This document shows positions 7,376-15,395 of a stretch of DNA of 54,531 bases, in pieces (positions within the stretch are counted from its first letter, which is position 1; every line of letters begins with the position of its first letter). Where the stretch lies: positions 1 to 54,531 of the forward strand of contig CAYYJS010000021.1 in assembly GCA_964472315.1 (NCBI GenBank), given 5' to 3'. The stretch is from CAYYJS01 sp964472315. Its GTDB lineage: Bacteria; Verrucomicrobiota; Kiritimatiellia; UBA8416. Position numbers and translations under genes: made by a program. The notes beneath the pieces are model-generated. The model had not been told where the DNA came from and did no database searches. It saw nothing but the letters and a program-made list of their open reading frames with translations.

Positions 7376-8280
7376 GGCAACTCCTTTTGGGCGTGCAGTC
7401 TGGCATTTCTCCGAAGCCGCGGCAACCCCGAACGGTAGACTGTCGTTCCGCGGAAGCGCGCCGCGAAGGCGGCCTCGTCCAAGGCGCGGATATCGTTCAC
7501 GGTCGGCACCGGTCCGGCGGCGCGCAGCTCCGGAAGCACGCCGGGTTCGCTGTCCGGCGGGTTCCAGGGACAGACCGCGGTGCACCGGTCGCAGCCGAAC
7601 AGCGTGTCAGCCGGCGCGATCGGCGGGCTGGCCGGCAGGTCGCCGTCGTGTTCGATGGTCAGATAGGACAAACAGCGGCGCGCGTCGACGAGCCCGTCCC
7701 CGAGCGCGGCGCCGGTGGGACAGGCGTCCAGACAGCGCCGGCAATCGCCGCAGAGATTCGGCGCCGGCGCGGACGGCGGCAGGTCGAGATCGGTCAGAAT
7801 GAAGCCGAGTACGAGACAGGCGCCGTGGCGGCGGTTCACGAGCTGGCCCTGTCGTCCGCGCCAGCCGAGACCGGCGCGGGCGGCCCATTCGCGTTCGAGC
7901 AGCGGCGCGGAGTCGACACAGATGCGTGCGACGGCGACCGACGGCGCGACGGCGCGGATGCGGCCGACCACCGTGCGCAGCTTGCGGCGCAGGACATCGT
8001 GATAGTCGGCGCCGCGGGCGAGCGCGCAAAATCCGCCGGGCGCGAGGTTGACCGGATAGCGTGCGGCCACGGCTACGATGCCGCGCGCACCCTCGGCGAC
8101 GGCGCGCGGGTCGGCGCGTAGCGAGGCCCGACGCGTGAGATAGCGCATGCCCGCCGCATGGCCCGCATCGAGCCAGGCGCGGAAGTCGTCGAACCCCTCG
8201 GTCGGGCCGACGCGGGCGAAGCCGCAGGCGACGAAGCCTTGTGCCGCGGCTTCGTCGCCGATGGCATCGGCGACGGTCAT
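7372..8280 (-). CDS. epoxyqueuosine-reductase-like (QueG) iron-sulfur protein
   Basis: Cobalamin-dependent reductase family that makes queuosine in tRNA. The 302 residues include the catalytic-type Asp123 in 'CVDSAPLLEREW', 'RAGLGW', and two 4Fe-4S motifs: Cys177/180/183/187 ('CGDCRRCLDACP') and Cys230/233/237 ('CDRCTAVCPWN'), with Cys203 as a further ligand. It differs from classic QueG in having 'RGRQGQLVN' where 'GK-NT-L' is usual, and it lacks the C-terminal HEAT-repeat part that contacts tRNA. It may be a divergent QueG or a paralogue with another substrate. Its ATG overlaps the aroK stop (ATGA), and its stop overlaps the PQQ gene start. Confidence 0.8.
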   Translation of the reverse strand: MTVADAIGDEAAAQGFVACGFARVGPTEGFDDFRAWLDAGHAAGMRYLTRRASLRADPRAVAEGARGIVAVAARYPVNLAPGGFCALARGADYHDVLRRKLRTVVGRIRAVAPSVAVARICVDSAPLLEREWAARAGLGWRGRQGQLVNRRHGACLVLGFILTDLDLPPSAPAPNLCGDCRRCLDACPTGAALGDGLVDARRCLSYLTIEHDGDLPASPPIAPADTLFGCDRCTAVCPWNPPDSEPGVLPELRAAGPVPTVNDIRALDEAAFAARFRGTTVYRSGLPRLRRNARLHAQKELP

Positions 8281-8801
8281 GCGACCGGGGGCTTTCGGTA
8301 AAGCGCCATCACCGCCGCCACGACCTGGCTGCGGGTGAGGCTGTCGGTCCACACCTGAGCGGGAATAGCATCGTACAAGGCCTGACGCGCGGCGAGCAGC
8401 GTCCGGATCTTCCCGAGTTTGTCATCCGTGTCCAGCAACGGGCGGTTGGTATCGTGTTCCACGCGCTTCAGGATCGCCTCCGGACTGGCCTGAAGGCAGA
8501 CGACGACGCCGGTCGCCCGGTAGTCGGCGATATTGGCGGGATCGAGTACGACGCCGCCGCCGGTGGCGATGACCAGTCCCCGGCGCGCGGCCAGGTCCTT
8601 GACGACGCGCCGTTCGAGCGCCCGGAAATGAGGTTCGCCGTCCTCCGCGAAAATGCGCGGGATCGGCTTCCCGGCGCGTTCGACGATGACGTCGTCCATA
8701 TCGACGAAACGCATGCCCAGCATGTCCGCCAGCTTGCCTCCGACGCTTGTCTTGCCCGTTCCCATAAACCCGACCAGCACGATGTTACGTTTTGCAGTCA
8801 T
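8277..8801 (-). CDS. aroK: shikimate kinase
   Basis: Phosphorylates shikimate at the 3-OH in aromatic amino acid synthesis. At 174 residues it has the usual length. Walker A 'GFMGTGKT' (11-18), 'VDMDD' with Asp34/Asp36 for metal and shikimate, Arg60 in 'HFRALE', 'ATGGGVV' (79-85) and the lid 'TNRPLL' are all present. It is first in a minus-strand operon with the queG-like gene and the PQQ propeller. It has no Shine-Dalgarno sequence, and a -10-like box ends five bases before the ATG, so a leaderless transcript is likely. It is divergent from ispF across 93 bp. Confidence 0.95.
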   Translation of the reverse strand: MTAKRNIVLVGFMGTGKTSVGGKLADMLGMRFVDMDDVIVERAGKPIPRIFAEDGEPHFRALERRVVKDLAARRGLVIATGGGVVLDPANIADYRATGVVVCLQASPEAILKRVEHDTNRPLLDTDDKLGKIRTLLAARQALYDAIPAQVWTDSLTRSQVVAAVMALYRKPPVA

Positions 8802-8806
8802 GCCGC

Positions 8807-8836
8807 ATAGTCGCGGTCGGGTGCCTCGATTGTCAA
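8807..8836 (-). promoter_or_regulatory. aroK promoter, probably leaderless
   Basis: Minus strand TTGACA (8836-8831), 18-base spacer, GACTAT (8812-8807), then five bases to the ATG at 8801. The predicted start of transcription falls on or next to the start codon. Confidence 0.45.
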
Positions 8837-8853
8837 GCGACGATGGTTAGGAC

Positions 8854-8882
8854 TTAACACGCTTCGGCGACTGTGGCATAGT
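8854..8882 (+). promoter_or_regulatory. ispF operon promoter
   Basis: TTAACA (8854-8859), 17-base spacer, CATAGT (8877-8882), then 12 bases to the ispF ATG. It is back-to-back with the aroK promoter. Confidence 0.45.
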
Positions 8883-8894
8883 AGGCGGCCTGTC

Positions 8895-9377
8895 ATGATC
8901 AGGACTGGCATAGGCTATGACGTGCACCGGCTGGTGGCCGGGCGGCGACTGATTCTGGGTGGAATCGAGATTCCGCACGAGGTCGGTTTGCTCGGTCATT
9001 CGGACGCCGACGTGCTGTGCCATGCGATCGCCGATGCGCTGCTCGGGGCGGTCGCGGATGGCGATATCGGGAAACATTTCCCGGACACCGACGCGCGGTG
9101 GAAGGACGCCGACAGCGTGCGGCTCCTGGCGGCGGTGGCCGAGCGGGTGCGGGCGCACCGCGCGGTGGTGATGAATGTGGATGCCACGGTGCTGGCGGAG
9201 CGGCCGAAGCTGGCGCCGCATGTCCCCGCGATGCGCGCGCGTCTGGCCGGCGCGCTGGGGTTGCCGGTCGAGCGGGTCTCCGTGAAGGCCACCACCGTGG
9301 AGGGGTTGGGCGCGCTGGGGCGTCGCGAAGGGATCGCCGTGATGGCGGTGGCCACCGTGGAGCAGGAGAGCGAATGA
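8895..9377 (+). CDS. ispF: 2-C-methyl-D-erythritol 2,4-cyclodiphosphate synthase
   Basis: MEP-pathway cyclase for isoprenoid precursors. Its 160 residues match the family. Zinc ligands Asp9 and His11 lie in 'GYDVHRL' and His43 in 'LCHAIADALLGA'. The loops 'GHSDADV' and 'GDIGKHFPDTD', and the C-terminal 'KATTVEGLG', are present. IspD is not adjacent. It is first in the plus-strand operon; cysS begins one base after its stop. Confidence 0.96.
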   Translation: MIRTGIGYDVHRLVAGRRLILGGIEIPHEVGLLGHSDADVLCHAIADALLGAVADGDIGKHFPDTDARWKDADSVRLLAAVAERVRAHRAVVMNVDATVLAERPKLAPHVPAMRARLAGALGLPVERVSVKATTVEGLGALGRREGIAVMAVATVEQESE

Positions 9378-9378
9378 T

Positions 9379-10773
9379 ATGAAGGTTTTCAATACGCTGT
9401 CGCGCCGCTACGAGGACGTCGTGCCGCTGGAGCCGGGGCATGTGCGGTTCTATACGTGCGGGCCGACGGTTTACAACTTCGCCCATATCGGCAACTTCCG
9501 GACCTACGTGTTCGAAGATCTGCTCCGGCGTTTTCTGAAATACCGCGGGTTCCGGGTCACGCAGGTGATGAACCTGACCGACGTGGACGACAAGACCATC
9601 CGCGGCGCGCGCCAGGCGGGTGTGGCGCTGGATGCGTACACGCGGACCTACAAGGACCGTTTCTTCGAGGATCTGCGCACGCTCAACATCGAGCCGGCCG
9701 AGCATTACCCCGCGGCGACTGCGCATGTGCCGGAGATGATCGCGCTCATCGAAAAACTGCTGGCGCGCGGCGTGGCGTACCGGTCCGACGACGGGTCCAT
9801 CTATTTCAGCATCGCGCGGTTCCCTGGCTACGGCAAACTGGCGCACATCGATCCGGCCGGCATGCAGGCCGGCGCCCGCGTCGCGCAGGACGAGTATGAG
9901 AAGGAAAACCTCGCCGACTTCGCCCTCTGGAAAGCCTGGGACGAGGCCGATGGCGACGTCTTCTGGGAGTCGCCGTGGGGGCGGGGCCGTCCCGGCTGGC
10001 ACCTCGAATGCTCCGCGATGAGCATGAAGTACCTCGGCGAATCGTTCGACATCCACACGGGCGGCGTGGACAACATGTTTCCGCATCACGAGGACGAGAT
10101 CGCGCAGAGCGAGGCCGCGACGGGCAAGCCGTTCGTCACGTACTGGATGCATTCGGCGCACCTGATCGTCAACGGGCAGAAGATGTCGAAGTCGCTCGGC
10201 AACTTCTACTCGCTGCGCGACCTGGCCGACAAAGGTTACACGGGACGCGAGGTCCGCTATGTCCTGCTGTCGGCGCACTACCGTCAGCCGCTCAATTTTA
10301 CGTTCGCGGCGCTGGACGCGGCGCGGGCCGCGCTGGCGCGGCTCGACGAGTTCGCCGCGCGGCTGGGCGAAACGCGGACCGACGGCGCGGGTCTGCCCGA
10401 CTGGGCGGCCGCGGCGAAGGCGCGGTTCGAGGCGGCGCTCGACAACGATCTGAGCATCGCCGAGGCCCTGGCGGCGCTGTTCGACATGGTGCACGCGGGC
10501 AACCGCGCGCTCGATGCCGGCGCCACGGCCGGCTGGTCATCCGACGCCGTGCGGGCGATGCTGTCGGCGTTCGACACCGTGCTGGGCGTTCTGGCCCGCG
10601 CGCCGGAGACGGCGGCCGATGGGCGCGTCGAGGCGTTGCTGGCCGAACGCGCGGCGGCACGCGCGGCGCGCGACTGGGCGGCTTCGGACCGCATCCGCGA
10701 TGATCTCAAGTCCGCGGGATGGGAAGTCCGCGATACGCCCGACGGGCAGAAACTCAAACCGATCGCGGGTTAG
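9379..10773 (+). CDS. cysS: cysteinyl-tRNA synthetase
   Basis: Class I synthetase of 464 residues that charges tRNA-Cys; a tRNA-Cys gene lies 6 kb upstream. Zinc ligands Cys27 ('FYTCGPTVYN'), Cys211 ('LECSAM'), His236 and Glu240 ('PHHEDE') are present. The HIGH signature reads 'HIGN' (36-39) and the KMSKS loop is 'GQKMSKSLGNF' (from 266). The C-terminal helical domain and the anticodon-binding tail are complete. It is coupled to ispF by one base and followed by tmk after 10 bases. Confidence 0.97.
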   Translation: MKVFNTLSRRYEDVVPLEPGHVRFYTCGPTVYNFAHIGNFRTYVFEDLLRRFLKYRGFRVTQVMNLTDVDDKTIRGARQAGVALDAYTRTYKDRFFEDLRTLNIEPAEHYPAATAHVPEMIALIEKLLARGVAYRSDDGSIYFSIARFPGYGKLAHIDPAGMQAGARVAQDEYEKENLADFALWKAWDEADGDVFWESPWGRGRPGWHLECSAMSMKYLGESFDIHTGGVDNMFPHHEDEIAQSEAATGKPFVTYWMHSAHLIVNGQKMSKSLGNFYSLRDLADKGYTGREVRYVLLSAHYRQPLNFTFAALDAARAALARLDEFAARLGETRTDGAGLPDWAAAAKARFEAALDNDLSIAEALAALFDMVHAGNRALDAGATAGWSSDAVRAMLSAFDTVLGVLARAPETAADGRVEALLAERAAARAARDWAASDRIRDDLKSAGWEVRDTPDGQKLKPIAG

Positions 10774-10783
10774 CGGGGTCCCC

Positions 10784-11449
10784 ATGCGCGGCACGTTCAT
10801 CACATTCGAAGGACCCGAAGGCGGCGGGAAGTCCACGCAGGCGCGCCGCCTGGCGGCGACGCTGACCGCGCGCGGGTTGGATGTGGTCGCGACGCGCGAG
10901 CCCGGCGGGACCTCCGCCGGCGAGGCGATACGCGACATTCTCCAACATGCGGCCGCGGGCGAGACGCTGTGCGCCGAGAGCGAGACGCTTCTGTTCGAAG
11001 CCAGCCGCGCGCAGCTCGTGCGTGAGGTCATCCGTCCGGCGCTGGCGCGCGGGGCGGTGGTGATCTGTGACCGATTCGCGGATTCCACGACGGCCTATCA
11101 GGGGTATGGACGCGGATTCGAGCCGGCGCGGATCGAGGCGCTGCACGCGTTCGCGCTGGGCGGCGTCGAGCCCGAGCTGACGCTTCTGCTCGACGTGCCG
11201 GTGGCGTCGGGGTTCGAGCGCCTGGCGGCACGAATGGCGGGCACGCGTACCGGGCTGGACCGCATGGAACGGGAGTCGCGCGAGTTCCACGAGCGTGTCC
11301 GGATGGGCTATCTGGCGCTCGCGCGGCGGTGGCCGGAGCGCATCGTCGTCATCGATGCGGCGCGCGATGCGGATGCCGTGGCGGCCACCGTGGCGGCGCA
11401 GGTGGACCGTGTGCTGCGGGTCGTAGGGGAGCGCCGCGATGAATCTTGA
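10784..11449 (+). CDS. tmk: thymidylate kinase
   Basis: Phosphorylates dTMP to dTDP. The 221 residues include P-loop 'GPEGGGKST' (10-18), 'TREPGGT', the DR motif 'CDRFADSTTAYQG' and a lid 'GLDRMERE' with basic residues. I chose the ATG at 10784, which removes a long upstream extension that overlaps cysS. It overlaps the following holB-like gene by 11 bases. The tmk-holB-ricT order is conserved in many bacteria, which supports all three calls. Confidence 0.95.
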   Translation: MRGTFITFEGPEGGGKSTQARRLAATLTARGLDVVATREPGGTSAGEAIRDILQHAAAGETLCAESETLLFEASRAQLVREVIRPALARGAVVICDRFADSTTAYQGYGRGFEPARIEALHAFALGGVEPELTLLLDVPVASGFERLAARMAGTRTGLDRMERESREFHERVRMGYLALARRWPERIVVIDAARDADAVAATVAAQVDRVLRVVGERRDES

Positions 11450-12395
11450 ACAGGCGATCGATTACTTCCGTGGCGGTGTGGCACGCGACCGTATCGCGCA
11501 GGCCTATCTGATCGTCTCCACGCCCGACGGCGTCGGACGCGCGTTCGCCGTCGCCGCTATGCAGATGCTGATGTGCGAACGGCCCGGCGTGGCCTGCGGC
11601 GCGTGCAAGGCATGTCGGAGCGTCGCCGAGCGACGGCACCCGGATGCCGTCTGGATCGAGCCGGCCAACCGGTCGCGGCAGATTGCGATCGAACAGGTGC
11701 GCGATCTGATGCACGACATTTACCGCACATCGTTCGCCAACGGCTGGAAGAGCGTCACCATGTTGTGGGCGGACCGGCTCACCACGCAGGCGGCGAATGC
11801 GTTCCTCAAGACCCTGGAGGAGCCGCCGGCCCGCAGCCTGTTCCTGCTGTTGACCGACCGGCCGGACGCATTGCCGCCGACCGTTGTTTCGCGATGCCAG
11901 CGCATCACGATCGGCGACCCGAACGACGGACGGCTCACGCCCGAGCTGGAGGCGAAGCTGGCCGAGATCCTGACCCTGACCGATCCGAAGTCGTATCTCG
12001 CGCGTTCGTCGCGCGGCGATCGGTTGGCCAGGGAGATCAAGGAAATGGTGGATGAGAAGCTTAAGGAATTTCACGAAGCGGCGTCCGACGTCGACGAGGA
12101 GGTGGACGAAGAAACGGAGGAAGCGCGGGAGGCGTTGATCCGCCGGGGACTGCAGACCGAGATTCTGCGTTCGCTCTCCTGGTGGTATCGTGATATTCTT
12201 CTGCTTACGTCCGGCGCGGACGAGTCGCTGATCCGCTTCCAGGCGTATCTGGACCGGCTGCGCGCGGTGGCGGATGGAACGACGCAGCGCAAGGCGCTGC
12301 GGGACGTGGCCGAGATCGACACGATGAGACGGCAACTGGATCGAAACCTGAGGGATGCGCTGGTCTTCGGACGCGCCTTCGCTGAATTGAACTGA
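11439..12395 (+). CDS. holB: DNA polymerase III delta-prime-like subunit
   Basis: Clamp-loader AAA+ protein of 318 residues. The P-loop is degenerate ('STPDGVGRAF', no GKT), as is normal for delta-prime, which does not hydrolyse ATP. A zinc-binding module has Cys46, Cys53, Cys56 and Cys59 ('CGACKACR'). 'NAFLKTLEEPPA' and 'VVSRCQRI' (the SRC motif) are diagnostic. An acidic, charged insert ('DVDEEVDEETEEAREA') lies before the C-terminal collar domain. It overlaps the tmk end and precedes the ricT-like gene by 37 bp. Confidence 0.9.
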   Translation: MNLEQAIDYFRGGVARDRIAQAYLIVSTPDGVGRAFAVAAMQMLMCERPGVACGACKACRSVAERRHPDAVWIEPANRSRQIAIEQVRDLMHDIYRTSFANGWKSVTMLWADRLTTQAANAFLKTLEEPPARSLFLLLTDRPDALPPTVVSRCQRITIGDPNDGRLTPELEAKLAEILTLTDPKSYLARSSRGDRLAREIKEMVDEKLKEFHEAASDVDEEVDEETEEAREALIRRGLQTEILRSLSWWYRDILLLTSGADESLIRFQAYLDRLRAVADGTTQRKALRDVAEIDTMRRQLDRNLRDALVFGRAFAELN

Positions 12396-12432
12396 CTGGA
12401 GACCGTGGCGCCCGCGCGCGCCGGGAACGATC

Positions 12433-13296
12433 ATGCACCGTATTGCGACCGTGGAAGTCGACCAGGGCGAGCAGGTCCGCTGTTACAGCGCGCCTGAGCT
12501 GGCCATTCACCAGGGGGATCAATGCATCTTCGAGACAGAGAAGATGCTGGACAGCGGCCGCATCGCGTCGGTCGACGAGAAGCCCGGCGACATGCCGCGC
12601 AATGCCCACCCGCGGTTGCTGCGCTGCGCGACGTTGCAGGATCAGGCGCAAGCGCGTGAAACGCAGCTTCGCAGCAAGATGGCGATGGATTCCTGTGCCG
12701 CCAAGGCGCGCGACCAGAAGCTGCCCTTGCGGCTGGTGCGCGTGCGGTTCAGTTTCGACCGCAAGGTCCTGATGGTCATGTTCTCGGCGGAGGAGCGGGT
12801 CGATTTCCGTCAGTTGGTCAAGGATCTGTCCGGCGAACTGCACGCGCGCATCGAGATGCGGCAGATCGGCGTCCGCGACGAAGCGGCGCTGATCGGCGGG
12901 ATGGGGCCGTGCGGCCGCGTGATGTGCTGCTGCACGTGGCTGCGGAATTTCGAGTCGATCAACGTCAAGATGGCCAAGACTCAGCGGCTGTCGCTGAACC
13001 CCAACGCCATCAGCGGCATGTGCGGGCGGCTGAAATGCTGCCTGCGATACGAGCACGAGAGCTATCTGGAATGCGGGCGTGGCATGCCGCGCGACGGCGC
13101 GACGGTGGAATGCACGGACGGTCGCGGGTTCGTGATCGACCGCAATATCCTGTCGCGCACGGTCAAAGTGCGGTTGGAGGACGAACGCGTGATCGAATAC
13201 GCGGTCGACGATGTGCGCGTGATCGATGATCGCCGCGGCCAGGGGCGACGGCTGCCGGACGAAGATGAGGAAACGGAGGTTGGGGAGCCAGCATGA
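12433..13296 (+). CDS. ricT: PSP1-domain protein, RicT/YaaT-like
   Basis: Member of the PSP1 family, which in Bacillus forms the Fe-S-containing RicA-RicF-RicT complex that affects RNase Y and mRNA processing. The 287 residues contain the hallmark cysteine motifs: Cys160 and Cys165-167 in 'GPCGRVMCCCTWL' and Cys197/202/203 in 'GMCGRLKCCLRYE'. The C-terminal 25 residues are acidic and variable. RicA and RicF are not nearby, so its role here may differ. Its position after tmk and holB is as in Bacillus. Its stop overlaps the start of the next gene. Confidence 0.88.
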   Translation: MHRIATVEVDQGEQVRCYSAPELAIHQGDQCIFETEKMLDSGRIASVDEKPGDMPRNAHPRLLRCATLQDQAQARETQLRSKMAMDSCAAKARDQKLPLRLVRVRFSFDRKVLMVMFSAEERVDFRQLVKDLSGELHARIEMRQIGVRDEAALIGGMGPCGRVMCCCTWLRNFESINVKMAKTQRLSLNPNAISGMCGRLKCCLRYEHESYLECGRGMPRDGATVECTDGRGFVIDRNILSRTVKVRLEDERVIEYAVDDVRVIDDRRGQGRRLPDEDEETEVGEPA

Positions 13297-13817
13297 GACT
13301 GTTGCACAAGAGTGTCGGGTTGCTGATGGTCGCGCTGGGCGTATTCGTCTGCGGCGTGGCCGTCTTCGTGGCGGTGTCGCCGACCGGCTGGCTCGCCATG
13401 CGGGCGCTGGCGGGCGAGGCGCGTCTGCTGCTGGGATGCATGGGCGCGGGCGGACTGTGTCTGGTGGCGATCCATGTCCTGTCGGGCATCGGGCCGTCGG
13501 GCTCGAACCGGTTCCTTTCGTTCGCGAACGAGAGCGGCGTGGTGAGCATCGGCACCGATGCCATCGCGAACTACATCGGCAAGCTGGCGCCCGAGTTCCC
13601 CTCCATCGTGCGGATGTCGCCGCGCGTGGCGCCGCGGCATAAGACGATCGATGTCGTGGTGGATATCCGGATCAAGGCCGGCCCGCAGTTGCACGAGATC
13701 TGCGAGGTCCTGCAGAAGCGCGTGCGCGAAAGTCTGGCCACCGGGCTGGGTATCTCCGAAGTGCGGCGCGTTGTCGTCAACGTCCGTGAAATCAGTTCCG
13801 AGCACAAGCCGGCCTGA
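13293..13817 (+). CDS. AmaP/Asp23-like membrane protein
   Basis: Protein of 174 residues with two N-terminal membrane helices (about 8-30 and 44-64) and a soluble C-terminal domain. That domain has the alternating pattern 'IDVVVDIRIKAGPQLHEICEVLQ...' and 'VVNVREI' seen in alkaline-shock membrane anchor proteins. It starts four bases inside ricT (ATGA) and is probably translated with it. Envelope stress or cell-division support is possible, but nothing in the sequence fixes the function. Confidence 0.65.
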   Translation: MRLLHKSVGLLMVALGVFVCGVAVFVAVSPTGWLAMRALAGEARLLLGCMGAGGLCLVAIHVLSGIGPSGSNRFLSFANESGVVSIGTDAIANYIGKLAPEFPSIVRMSPRVAPRHKTIDVVVDIRIKAGPQLHEICEVLQKRVRESLATGLGISEVRRVVVNVREISSEHKPA

Positions 13818-13820
13818 ACG

Positions 13821-14411
13821 ATGCGCCTGGAAGACGCCGCCCTCTACCTGGAACTCGATGTTCCGCTGACGAACCCCGACGCCGCGGCGGCGCTGGCGGC
13901 GGCGGCCATCGCGGGCGGCGCGGATATCCTGGAGACGCCGGGCGGCGATACGATCGGGCGGGCCGTACTGGAGGCCATTGTGGCCGTCTGCCGGCGCGAT
14001 GACGCGCTGGTCGTCGTGCGCGACGACTGTGCGTTCGCGGCCGCCGGCGGGGCGGATGGCGTCCTGCTGTCGCGGCCCGATGCGTCGCCGGGGCAGGCGC
14101 GGGCCGTTCTCGGCATGGACGCGCTGCTCGGCATGCGCTCGCACACGGTCGACGAGGCCCGGCTCGCGCTCGAAGTCGGCATCGATTTTCTCGTCCATGT
14201 CGGCGGCGGGGCCTCGCCCGGCGTGTTCGCCGCTCTGCCGGGCGCAGCCGGGAACATCCTGTATGCCGGCGGCATCGAAGGACCGGATGTCGGCGCCGCC
14301 GTGGTATCGGGCGGCGTCTATCGGCTATGTGTGAAAGCATCGGGCGTGCCGGACGGCGCGCTGACGCCGTATGTCGCGGCCTACTCCAGGCTGCTGGGAC
14401 GGTGTCTGTAG
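13821..14411 (+). CDS. ThiE/TenI-like TIM-barrel protein, degenerate
   Basis: Protein of 196 residues resembling thiamine-phosphate synthase in fold. 'VVVRDDCAFAAAGGADGVLL' followed by 'LLGMRSHTVDEARLALEVGI' mirrors ThiE 'INDR..LA...GADGVHLGQED' and 'G.S.H...EA..A...GADY'. The usual catalytic 'GQ-D' reads 'SRPD', the N-terminal 'YLVTD' reads 'YLELDVPL', and the pyrophosphate-site Lys and Arg are not visible. I therefore doubt that it makes thiamine phosphate; a TenI-type role or another ligand is likelier. It begins three bases after the AmaP-like stop. Confidence 0.55.
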   Translation: MRLEDAALYLELDVPLTNPDAAAALAAAAIAGGADILETPGGDTIGRAVLEAIVAVCRRDDALVVVRDDCAFAAAGGADGVLLSRPDASPGQARAVLGMDALLGMRSHTVDEARLALEVGIDFLVHVGGGASPGVFAALPGAAGNILYAGGIEGPDVGAAVVSGGVYRLCVKASGVPDGALTPYVAAYSRLLGRCL

Positions 14412-14438
14412 GTGCGATAACGGAAAGCGGGAGAGGGG

Positions 14439-15392
14439 ATGCCGAACGTTGCGAAAGGAAAGGGAATCGAGATGACCGCAAAGGCGATCGAAGTGGTGGT
14501 GGTCGGGTCCAATGGGCTGGATACGATCGAGACGAAGTTCGAGCGGCGCGTCGATTTGCTGGGCGGGTCCGTGTCGTACGCCTGCGCGGCGTCGTCGTTC
14601 TTCGCGCCGACCGGAATGGTGGGCGTCGTCGGCGACGATTTTCCGGCGGCTTGTCTGGCGCAATACGAGGCGTTCGGAATCGACCTGGCCGGCCTGGCGC
14701 GGGAGCGCGGCAAGACCTTCCGCTGGGCGGGCGTGTACGATGACGACATGATCAATCGCCGGACGTTGTCGACCGAACTCAATGTCTTCGCCCAGTTCGC
14801 GCCGCGCCTGCCGGAAACCTATCGGAAGGCGCCCTTTCTGCTGCTCGGCAACATCGCGCCGGAGTTGCAGCTCCATGTGCTTTCGCAACTCGACGGGCCC
14901 CGGTTTACCGTGGCCGATACGATGGACCTGTGGATCAAAACGGCGCCCGCGGCGCTCAACGAGGTCATCCGGCGGGTCGACATGATCATGCTCAACGACG
15001 CCGAAGCGCGGCTGCTGACCAGGGAACACCACCTGCGGCGATGTGCGGCGCAATTGCTGGGGATGGGCCCGCGGTACGTTGTGATCAAGAAGGGGGAGCA
15101 CGGCGCGATACTGGTGACCAGGGACGGCATTTTCCTCGTGCCGGCGTACGTGGTGGACTGCGTCGTGGATCCCACCGGCGCGGGGGATTCGTTTGCCGGG
15201 GGATTCCTCGGGCATCTGGCCGCGCTTGGCCGGGTGACGGATACGAACGTGCGGCGGTCGCTCCTCTACGGTGCGGTCGTGGCGTCGTTCGGCGTCGAGG
15301 GTTTCAGTCTGGAACGGCTGGCCGTGCTGGACCGGCCGACGATCGAATCGCGGCTGGCCGAACTCGATCGCATGATGCGCGTGGAAGCATGA
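14439..15392 (+). CDS. PfkB-family sugar or nucleoside kinase
   Basis: Ribokinase-fold kinase of 317 residues. 'LLGGSVSYACAASS' (41-54) is the substrate and glycine motif. 'DPTGAGDSFAGGF' (244-256), with Asp250 as catalytic base, is PfkB signature 2. 'VIKKGEHGA' and 'LNDAEARLLT' are typical. Phrases such as 'TMDLWI' and 'VDMIMLND' resemble uncharacterised PfkB kinases common in PVC genomes. The substrate cannot be told. ATG 14439 has GGGAG six bases upstream; ATG 14472 is an alternative. Confidence 0.85.
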   Translation: MPNVAKGKGIEMTAKAIEVVVVGSNGLDTIETKFERRVDLLGGSVSYACAASSFFAPTGMVGVVGDDFPAACLAQYEAFGIDLAGLARERGKTFRWAGVYDDDMINRRTLSTELNVFAQFAPRLPETYRKAPFLLLGNIAPELQLHVLSQLDGPRFTVADTMDLWIKTAPAALNEVIRRVDMIMLNDAEARLLTREHHLRRCAAQLLGMGPRYVVIKKGEHGAILVTRDGIFLVPAYVVDCVVDPTGAGDSFAGGFLGHLAALGRVTDTNVRRSLLYGAVVASFGVEGFSLERLAVLDRPTIESRLAELDRMMRVEA

Positions 15393-15395
15393 GTC

